This document shows, piece by piece, positions 15,194 to 21,722 of a stretch of DNA of 40,501 nt. Within the stretch, counting starts at the first letter, position 1. Each line of letters starts with the position of its first letter. The DNA is from Desulfobacterales bacterium (GTDB lineage Bacteria; Desulfobacterota; Desulfobacteria; Desulfobacterales; JAEINQ01), in the NCBI GenBank assembly GCA_016342285.1, contig JAEINQ010000062.1, positions 1-40,501 on the forward strand, given 5' to 3'. The notes beneath the pieces were generated by a model. The model was given only the letters and a program-made list of their open reading frames with translations, made no database searches and was not told where the DNA came from. The position numbers and the translations under genes were made by a program.

Positions 15194-16193
15194 GGGAGGC
15201 CTTTCCCCGGAAGAGATAATAGCAGTACCCGGTGTAGGCGAGCACCACGGGAAGCATCACCACCGTGCCCACCAGGAGCAGGGACTGGGACTGGGGGGCT
15301 GCCGCGGCCTGACGGAAAGTAATGGCAAAGGGGACGATCCAGGGCCACAGGCTGATGCCGAGGCCAATGTAGCCCATCAAGAAAATGCCGATGCTCAGGA
15401 AAAAGGGGCGGTATTCACTCCCCATGCGAAGATGGCGCCAGATCAGCACGAACAAGATGGCGGTCACCAACGGGACCGGGGCGAGGTAAAAGAGGTTGGG
15501 CAAGCTGAACCAGAGCCGGGCCACGTCGGCGTTCATCACCGGCATGCTGATGCTGACAATGGCCAGAAAAAGCCCCACATAGCCGAGCACATAGGCAGCG
15601 ACCTTTCTGGCCCAGGCCTGGGTGACGTCTTCGGTCTTCATGATCAGCCAGGTGGCGGCCAGCAAGGCGTAGCCAAAGATCAGGGCCAGCCCGGTCATGA
15701 CGCTGTAAGCGTTGAGCCAGTCAAAGGGGCCGCCGGCAAAACGTCTCCCCTCCACCGCCACCCCCTGGACCACGGCCCCGAGGATCGCTCCCTGCATGAA
15801 GACGGCCACCAGGGAACCGAAATGAAAGGCATAGTCCCACAGCCTGCGGGAGGTCACGGCTTTGAACCGGAACTCAAAGGCCACGCCCCTGAAGATCAGC
15901 CCCAGGAGCATGATGGTCACCGGAATATACAGGGCCGGCATCAACACGGCGTATGCCAGAGGGAAAGCGGCAAATAGTCCGCCGCCGCCCATCACGAGCC
16001 AGGTCTCGTTGCCGTCCCAGAAGGGAGCGATGGAGTTCATCATCCGGTCCCGGCATTGATCCGAGGGCGCAAAGGGAAAGAGCACACCGATCCCCAGGTC
16101 AAATCCGTCTAAAATGACGTAAAGGAGCACGGCCGTCATGATCAGGCCAAACCAGATCAATGGAAGATCCACGATCGCTTCAAGATTAAACAT
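15177..16193 (-). CDS. cydB: cytochrome bd ubiquinol oxidase subunit II
   Basis: This 338-residue subunit starts at the ATG at 16193 (AAAGGAGG upstream), giving the family N-terminus IWFGLIMTAVLLYVILDGFD, followed by LGIGVLFPF. It has eight or nine membrane helices and the conserved FWDGNETWLV segment. It pairs with CydA in the inner membrane to reduce O2 to water with quinol electrons, without proton pumping. Start and cydA stop overlap by 8 bases. In anaerobes this oxidase mainly removes oxygen. Confidence 0.95.
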   Translation of the reverse strand: MFNLEAIVDLPLIWFGLIMTAVLLYVILDGFDLGIGVLFPFAPSDQCRDRMMNSIAPFWDGNETWLVMGGGGLFAAFPLAYAVLMPALYIPVTIMLLGLIFRGVAFEFRFKAVTSRRLWDYAFHFGSLVAVFMQGAILGAVVQGVAVEGRRFAGGPFDWLNAYSVMTGLALIFGYALLAATWLIMKTEDVTQAWARKVAAYVLGYVGLFLAIVSISMPVMNADVARLWFSLPNLFYLAPVPLVTAILFVLIWRHLRMGSEYRPFFLSIGIFLMGYIGLGISLWPWIVPFAITFRQAAAAPQSQSLLLVGTVVMLPVVLAYTGYCYYLFRGKASHESAY

Positions 16194-17589
16194 GCCGGCC
16201 TCCTTTCTCCGAAACCATGGCAGTGGCCAACGGGGGAGCCTTGAGCCCGTGGGCACCGTAGATCGCATCCTCACCGACCGGCCCCTTGGCAATGAGCCGG
16301 ATGATATAATAGCTGCCGGCGCTGAAGACAAAGGCATAGGTGAGCACAAAGGCCGAAAGGGAGATGGCGACCGTGCCGCCGGGAACCGGAGAGACAGCGT
16401 CGGCCGTGCGCATCACGCCGTAGACCACCCAGGGCTGGCGGCCGACCTCGGTGACGAACCATCCGGCCAAAACCGAAATGAACCCGGCCGGGGACAGGGC
16501 CATGCACCAGTACTGGAACCACCGTGTATCGAACAGCCGCTTTCGCCAGTGGAGAAAAACGGCCATCACGCCGGTAAGGATCATCAGCATCCCCAACCCC
16601 ACCATGATGCGAAAACACCAGAAAACCCAGGCCACCGGCGGACGGTCGCCTCGGGGCCATTCCTTGAGTCCCCGGACCTCGCCGTCGAGGCTGTGGGTGA
16701 GGATGAGGCTGGAGAGCTTGGGAATCTCCACGGCAAACCGGGTGGTTTCGGCCTCCTGGTCCGGCCACCCGAAGAGTTTCAGCGGCGCGCCGCGTTCGGT
16801 TTCCCAAAGCCCCTCCATGGCCGCCACCTTGGCCGGCTGGTGGGCAAAGGTGTTCAGGCCGTGCATGTCACCGACCAAGAGCTGGGCCGGTGCCACAAAA
16901 ACAGCCATGATCATGGCCATGCCGAACATGACCCGGGCTTGGGGCAGATGGCGTCCCCGCCACAGGTAGAAACCACCGATGCCGGCCACGACAAAGGCCG
17001 TGGTGAGGTAGGTGGCAACGACCATGTGGACAAAGCGATAGGGAAAGGAGGGGTTGAAGATCAGGGCCAGCCAGTCGGTGGGGTAGAGCAGACCGTCGGC
17101 GCCGATTTCAAATCCGGCCGGGGTCTGCATCCAGCTGTTGGCCGAAAGGATCCAGAAGGCGCTGATCAGGGTACCCGTGGCCACGATGACCGTGGCGGCA
17201 AAATGCATGCGGGGGCTGACACGGTTCCAGCCAAAGAGCATCACGCCGAGAAAAGAGGCTTCCAGGAAAAAGGCGGTCAGGACCTCGTAGCCCAGAAGCG
17301 GCCCCAGCACATTGCCGCCGGCATCGGCAAAGGCCGACCAGTTGGTGCCGAATTGAAAGGACATCACCACCCCGGAGACCACCCCCATACCGAAGGCCAC
17401 GGCAAAGATCTTGACCCACATGCGGTAGACCTCGGCAAAGACGGGGTTGCCGGTCCGGAGCCATCGCCATTCCAGCACGGCCAGCCAACTGGCCAGGCCG
17501 ATGGTAAAGGCCGGAAAGACAATGTGGTAGGAAATGGTAAAGGCGAACTGGACGCGGGCCAGAAGGAGCGGATCAAGATGGCTGAACAT
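16186..17589 (-). CDS. cydA: cytochrome bd ubiquinol oxidase subunit I (short Q-loop)
   Basis: This 467-residue haem-bearing subunit begins LLLARVQFAFTISYHIVFPA, where the His is the haem b595 ligand region. Other family segments include ALLGYEVLTAFFLEASFLG-type quinol helix (here LLGYEVLTAFFLEASFLG), FPYRFVHMVVATYLT and the oxygen-channel motif GWFVTEVGRQPW. The Q-loop region after GDMHGLNTFAHQPAK is short, as in the CIO/short-loop subfamily. GAGG precedes the ATG. First gene of cydA-cydB-cydX; an AT-rich leader with a Rex-like palindrome is upstream. Confidence 0.95.
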   Translation of the reverse strand: MFSHLDPLLLARVQFAFTISYHIVFPAFTIGLASWLAVLEWRWLRTGNPVFAEVYRMWVKIFAVAFGMGVVSGVVMSFQFGTNWSAFADAGGNVLGPLLGYEVLTAFFLEASFLGVMLFGWNRVSPRMHFAATVIVATGTLISAFWILSANSWMQTPAGFEIGADGLLYPTDWLALIFNPSFPYRFVHMVVATYLTTAFVVAGIGGFYLWRGRHLPQARVMFGMAMIMAVFVAPAQLLVGDMHGLNTFAHQPAKVAAMEGLWETERGAPLKLFGWPDQEAETTRFAVEIPKLSSLILTHSLDGEVRGLKEWPRGDRPPVAWVFWCFRIMVGLGMLMILTGVMAVFLHWRKRLFDTRWFQYWCMALSPAGFISVLAGWFVTEVGRQPWVVYGVMRTADAVSPVPGGTVAISLSAFVLTYAFVFSAGSYYIIRLIAKGPVGEDAIYGAHGLKAPPLATAMVSEKGGRHV

Positions 17590-17648
17590 GGCAAAACCTC
17601 AAAATAGGGAAATGCACCGTGTTGTCCGATGCGGGGTCAACGACCAAC

Positions 17649-17667
17649 TTTGTTAAAATAGAACAAA
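17649..17667. promoter_or_regulatory. candidate Rex-like operator upstream of cydA
   Basis: TTTGTT and AACAAA form a palindrome around a 7-base AT-rich centre, 60 bases upstream of the cydA start. Redox sensor Rex binds TTGTNAAN4TTNACAA-type sites and commonly controls cyd operons in sulfate reducers. The match is partial; the spacing is close but the inner bases do not fit well. Confidence 0.35.
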
Positions 17668-18104
17668 AAGAGCGTCAAGTCCAACATGGCGCAAAATTTT
17701 CCATCAGATATTCCGATTCCGGTTTTTGCGTGAATTGGAACCCCCGTTTCTTGATTTTGCACCCTCTTAAATAAAAATATATTATATTTTCAGTCTCTTA
17801 AATAATTCTATCCCCTTTATCCACCCATCCGACCGATTGGCCACAAACCAAACCGGCCGTCAGCCGGTTCCTCACGCGCCCCCGCCCCTTTCGCCCCAAT
17901 AGCCTCAATTTTTCATTTATCCTTTAGAATCTTTATGTTATCTATCCAGAGGAACGGTTTTTTTCCATTTCGACGCCCACGGGCCTCCCCCTCTTCCGCA
18001 AAAGCTGCAATATACCAGAATTTTCGGTTCCGGTTTTTTCGCCCCCCCGGCCGCACAACGAGGCATTGGCATTACATCTACCTGTATTCATTAATTTTTT
18101 CAAC
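17668..18104. other. long AT-rich divergent intergenic region
   Basis: No gene recognised between cydA (minus) and the aminomutase operon (plus). It contains a strongly AT-rich block at about 17757-17815 and a 7-bp hairpin (AACCGGC-cgtca-GCCGGTT, 17851-17869). A pyrimidine/C-rich stretch follows. It probably holds the promoters and upstream activator sites for both operons. Confidence 0.45.
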
Positions 18105-18121
18105 CTGGCATGCCTATTGAT
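18105..18121 (+). promoter_or_regulatory. candidate sigma-54 promoter of the aminomutase operon
   Basis: CTGGCATGCCTATTGAT fits the -24/-12 consensus YTGGCACGRNNNTTGCW: GG (18107-18108) and the G of the -12 element (18119) have the required ten-base spacing. The mismatches are in TTGA for TTGC and TGGCAT for TGGCAC. It is 77 bases upstream of the start codon. A sigma-54 activator is encoded in the same window at 25298-26662. Confidence 0.5.
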
Positions 18122-18197
18122 AGTGTAAACCATCAAAATACCGGATCCATGATCACACCCCGAAATACTAAGGATACACAGGGAGGTAAAATAGCAC

Positions 18198-19511
18198 ATG
18201 AAAGAAGAACTCTGTATGGAGGAAGACGTCGAGCCTCCAAGCATTGCGACGACACCCAACAGCAGACACGAAACAAAACTATCGCCATCCCTCCATAGGC
18301 GACCCCTTTTCAGGTCCGGAGGTCGCACCCTCAAGCGCTTCCCGGCGGAAACGGCCGTCCCGGCGGCGGAAACCTCCGATCGCACCATCGAATTCCGGAA
18401 ACGATGTTTCCCCCAGGTCACCGGTATCCAGTGGAACAACTGGCACTGGCAGCTTCGAAACCGCATCACCACCCTCAAGGGACTGGAGCAGACCCTGCGC
18501 CTGTCGGACGACGAACGATCGGCCCTGAGCGATGCCGGCCATGCCCTGCCGCTGGCCATCACCCCCTATTACGCCAGCCTCTTGGATAAACACGATAGCG
18601 GCCAGGCCCTGCGTCGCGCCGTGGTGCCGACCGTGGCCGAAAACCGATTCGCTCCCGGTGAAGCCATCGATCCGCTGGGGGAAGAACACGACAGCCCGGT
18701 GCCGGGCCTGGTACACCGATACCCGGACCGCGCGCTGTTTCTGGCCACCGATTTTTGTTCCACTTACTGCCGCTACTGCACGCGTTCGCGGATGGTGGGA
18801 AAGAGCTGCGGCCAGGGCAATCAGCAGGCCCGGTGGGATGCTGCCATCGCCTACATCGAAGCGACGCCGGCCATTCGCGACGTCCTTTTGTCCGGAGGCG
18901 ATCCGCTGACCCTTCCCGACGCAAAACTGGAATACCTGCTCTCCCGGCTCCGCCGTATTCCCCATGTGGAGATGATCCGGATCGGCACCAAGATTCCCAT
19001 GGTGCTCCCCCATCGCATCACCCTACCCCTGACGCGTATGCTCCGGCGATACCACCCGCTGTGGATGAGCATTCACGTCACCCATCCCGACGAGTTGACC
19101 CCCGAGGCCCGGTCGGCCTGCGTTCGACTGGCCGATGCCGGCATTCCGCTGGGCAGCCAGACCGTTCTGCTGGCCGGCATCAACGACTCCGTGGAGACCA
19201 TGAAACAACTGTTCCATGGCCTGCTAAAAGTCCGGGTCCGGCCCTATTACCTTTACCAATGCGACCCCATCGTGGGCTCGGCCCATTTCCGGACCCCGGT
19301 CGCCAAGGGTTTGGAAATCATTCGCGGCCTGCGGGGCCACACCAGCGGCTATGCCGTGCCCGCCTACGTGATCGATGCCCCGGGCGGCGGCGGTAAAATC
19401 CCGCTCCTTCCCGATTACGTGGTCGGACGGGAAAAAGACGCGCTGGTGCTTCGAAATTACGAAAACAACCTGTACCGCTACCCGGAATCCGGCGACGCCT
19501 CAAACGGTTAA
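18198..19511 (+). CDS. kamA: lysine 2,3-aminomutase family radical SAM enzyme
   Basis: The 437-residue protein has the radical-SAM cluster C187-STY-C191-RY-C194 (in ATDFCSTYCRYCTRSRMVG), the glycine-rich SAM segment LLSGGDPLTL and the C-terminal PLP lysine K400 in APGGGGKIPLLPDY. All are diagnostic of lysine 2,3-aminomutase, which converts L-alpha-lysine to L-beta-lysine. A basic N-terminal extension of about 60 residues precedes the catalytic core. GGGAGGT lies in front of the ATG. It heads an operon with two ATP-grasp ligases and an acetyltransferase/deacetylase fusion rather than the single AblB acetyltransferase of the N-epsilon-acetyl-beta-lysine pathway, so the end product is probably different or further processed. 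Other amino-acid 2,3-aminomutases are possible. Confidence 0.92.
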   Translation: MKEELCMEEDVEPPSIATTPNSRHETKLSPSLHRRPLFRSGGRTLKRFPAETAVPAAETSDRTIEFRKRCFPQVTGIQWNNWHWQLRNRITTLKGLEQTLRLSDDERSALSDAGHALPLAITPYYASLLDKHDSGQALRRAVVPTVAENRFAPGEAIDPLGEEHDSPVPGLVHRYPDRALFLATDFCSTYCRYCTRSRMVGKSCGQGNQQARWDAAIAYIEATPAIRDVLLSGGDPLTLPDAKLEYLLSRLRRIPHVEMIRIGTKIPMVLPHRITLPLTRMLRRYHPLWMSIHVTHPDELTPEARSACVRLADAGIPLGSQTVLLAGINDSVETMKQLFHGLLKVRVRPYYLYQCDPIVGSAHFRTPVAKGLEIIRGLRGHTSGYAVPAYVIDAPGGGGKIPLLPDYVVGREKDALVLRNYENNLYRYPESGDASNG

Positions 19512-19533
19512 ACCAGACCCAAACCCTATTCGG

Positions 19534-19572
19534 TCGGGGAACGCGCCCGTTGCGGCAGGTCGCGTTCCCCGA
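19534..19572 (+). other. 12-bp hairpin between kamA and ATP-grasp genes
   Basis: TCGGGGAACGCG (19534-19545) and CGCGTTCCCCGA (19561-19572) form a perfect stem around a 15-base loop in the 91-base gap. Only a weak T-rich stretch (CCTTGTT) follows, so it may be an attenuator, partial terminator or RNA-processing site that sets different levels of the aminomutase and the ligases. Confidence 0.6.
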
Positions 19573-19602
19573 TCCTTGTTGGACCGGCCAAAGGATGAAA
19601 CC

Positions 19603-20607
19603 ATGACCACCATGACAATCGGATTGACCTACGACCTTCGCGCTGAGTACATAGCGGAAGGTTTTTCAGAAGAAGAGACCGCCGAGTTCGACCGCGATGA
19701 GACCGTGGTGGCCCTCGAAGGGGCCATTGCCTCCTTCGGCCACCGCACCGAACGCATCGGCAACGGACGGCAACTGGCAGCGGCCCTGACAGCCGGTCGG
19801 CGCTGGGACCTGGTCTTCAACATCGCCGAAGGCATGCACGGCATCGGCCGTGAAGCCCAGGTGCCGGCCTTGCTGGACATGTACCGGATCCCCTATACGT
19901 TTTCCGACCCCCTGGTGATGAGTCTCACCCTGCACAAAGGCATGACCAAGCGGGTGGTCCGGGACGCCGGGGTTCCCACCGCCGACTTTGCCGTGGTCGA
20001 AACGGCCGCAGACCTCGAAGCCGTCCATTTTTTGCCCCCTTTTTTCGTCAAGCCCGTGGCCGAAGGGACCGGCAAAGGCATCACGCCCGCCTCCATCGTC
20101 CGGGAACGGGCCGGCCTGGAGGCGGCCTGCCTGCTCCTGGTGAGCACCTACCGGCAACCGGTCCTTGTCGAGTCCTACCTGCCCGGCCGGGAATTCACCA
20201 CGGGCATCCTCGGCACGGGCCGCGATGCCAGGGTCTTGGGCTCGATCGAAGTGCACCTGCTGGAAACGGCGGAACAAGGGGTCTATTCCTACATCAACAA
20301 GGAAGAGTTCGAATCCCGGGTGAGCTATGAACTGGCCCGTCCGGAGACGGATCCGGTGGCGGCCGAGGCCGAAACCGTCGCCCTTTTGGCCTGGCGCGCC
20401 CTGGGCTGCAGGGATGCCGGCCGCATCGACCTGCGCTGTGACGCCGACGGCCATCCCCTGTTCATGGAGGTCAACCCCCTGGCAGGCATTCACCCCGACC
20501 ACTCGGACCTGCCCATCATCTGCAAACACCTCGGGGTCGCTTACCGGGATCTGATCGGCCGGATCATCGCCTCGGCGGCCGAGCGCGTGGCAAAGGTCAA
20601 CCCATGA
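19603..20607 (+). CDS. D-Ala-D-Ala-ligase-like ATP-grasp enzyme 1
   Basis: This 334-residue carboxylate-amine ligase starts at the ATG at 19603 (AAAGGAT upstream). Its ATP-grasp features are LTLHKGMTKRVVRDAGVPT, the ATP-binding lysine strand FFVKPVAEGTGKG, VLVESYLPGREFTTGILG and the Mg-binding end LFMEVNPLAGIHPDHSDLP. It resembles Ddl but lacks a nearby peptidoglycan context. Family knowledge: it would activate a carboxylate as acyl-phosphate and couple it to an amine. In this operon the substrate may be beta-lysine or another amino acid. It overlaps the next gene by 4 bases (ATGA). Confidence 0.88.
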   Translation: MTTMTIGLTYDLRAEYIAEGFSEEETAEFDRDETVVALEGAIASFGHRTERIGNGRQLAAALTAGRRWDLVFNIAEGMHGIGREAQVPALLDMYRIPYTFSDPLVMSLTLHKGMTKRVVRDAGVPTADFAVVETAADLEAVHFLPPFFVKPVAEGTGKGITPASIVRERAGLEAACLLLVSTYRQPVLVESYLPGREFTTGILGTGRDARVLGSIEVHLLETAEQGVYSYINKEEFESRVSYELARPETDPVAAEAETVALLAWRALGCRDAGRIDLRCDADGHPLFMEVNPLAGIHPDHSDLPIICKHLGVAYRDLIGRIIASAAERVAKVNP

Positions 20608-21629
20608 AAGTCGCCATCGTTCACGACGCCGTGGCAGACGCGGACGCTGCCGACGCAAAAGATGTCATCGCCCAGGCCGACGCGGTGGAGGAGGCCATGG
20701 CCGTTCTTGGCCACGAGGTGCGACGCTTTTTCTGCACCCTGGATCTGTCCACCCTGCAACGAGACCTCGTGGGGTGGGGGGCCGATCTCGCATTCAACCT
20801 GGTCGAATCCATCGGTGGAAAGGGCCGGCTCATCCATCTGGCCCCCGCCTGCCTCGACGCCATGGGCATGGCCTATACCGGCGCCCGGACGGAAGCCATG
20901 ATGCTCACCTCCAACAAGGCACTGGCCAAACAATGGATGACCGCCGCCGGCATCGCCACCCCCGCATGGATCGGCCCCTGGCCCGGCAACGGGGAGACGG
21001 CGCCCGGCAACGGCGACCTCAAAAGGTCCTGGATCGTCAAATCGGTCTGGGAGCACGCCTCTATCGGTTTGGATGAGCAAAGCATCATCACCGGGGCCGG
21101 GGCCGACGTCCTGGCCATCCTTCCCCAACGGGCAACCAGACTCGGCGGCGCCTGCTTTGCCGAGCACTTCATCGACGGCCGGGAGTTCAACCTGTCGATC
21201 CTCGCCGGCCGCAAGGAGCCCGAAGTGCTGCCCCCGGCGGAGATCCTTTTTGAAGGATACGAAGACGACAGACCCCGCATCGTCGATTACCGGGCCAAAT
21301 GGGACGAGACAGCATGGGCCTATCACCACACCCCCCGCTCTTTTGATTTCGACGATTCGGACCGGGTCCTGCTGGCCGCCCTGAAAGAGACGGCTCTGGG
21401 CTGTTGGCGCCATTTCGACCTGTCCGGATACGCCAGGGTCGATTTCCGGGTGGATCGGGCAGGACGCCCATGGGTGCTGGAGGTCAACGCCAATCCCTGC
21501 CTGTCCGCCGATGCCGGCTTTGCCGCGGCCCTGAATCGCGGCGGCATCGACTACAGCCAGGCCATCGGACGCATCCTGGCCGATGCCTTTGTGGTAAATT
21601 TGGACGATTCTCGGATTCATCGACTTTAG
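20604..21629 (+). CDS. D-Ala-D-Ala-ligase-like ATP-grasp enzyme 2
   Basis: This 341-residue second ATP-grasp protein is clearly different from its neighbour. It has the LTSNKALAKQWMTAAGIATP segment, the lysine strand SWIVKSVWEHASIGLDE, CFAEHFIDGREFNLSILAG and the metal-binding YARVDFRVDRAGRPWVLEVN, followed by ANPCLS. All are typical of the Ddl-like branch. It is translationally coupled to the first ligase, suggesting two successive couplings or a two-ligase complex. Its last residues (AFVVNLDDSRIHRL) are encoded by a 21-base segment identical to part of the palindromic element near 13244, so the native C-terminus may have been replaced. Confidence 0.87.
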   Translation: MKVAIVHDAVADADAADAKDVIAQADAVEEAMAVLGHEVRRFFCTLDLSTLQRDLVGWGADLAFNLVESIGGKGRLIHLAPACLDAMGMAYTGARTEAMMLTSNKALAKQWMTAAGIATPAWIGPWPGNGETAPGNGDLKRSWIVKSVWEHASIGLDEQSIITGAGADVLAILPQRATRLGGACFAEHFIDGREFNLSILAGRKEPEVLPPAEILFEGYEDDRPRIVDYRAKWDETAWAYHHTPRSFDFDDSDRVLLAALKETALGCWRHFDLSGYARVDFRVDRAGRPWVLEVNANPCLSADAGFAAALNRGGIDYSQAIGRILADAFVVNLDDSRIHRL

Positions 21630-21722
21630 GCATTTGCCGGCGATTCTATCGGCATCGCCCGTTTTCTCCGACCACGCCCGATGGACGTGGATTACCGGAT
21701 CGAGCTCAAAGGAAGCAACCCC

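Noticed and set aside
16138..17607. 489-codon open frame on the plus strand
   Set aside because: It is the antisense of cydA, which has clear haem and quinol motifs. Its translation is His/Gly/Asp-rich and low in structure.
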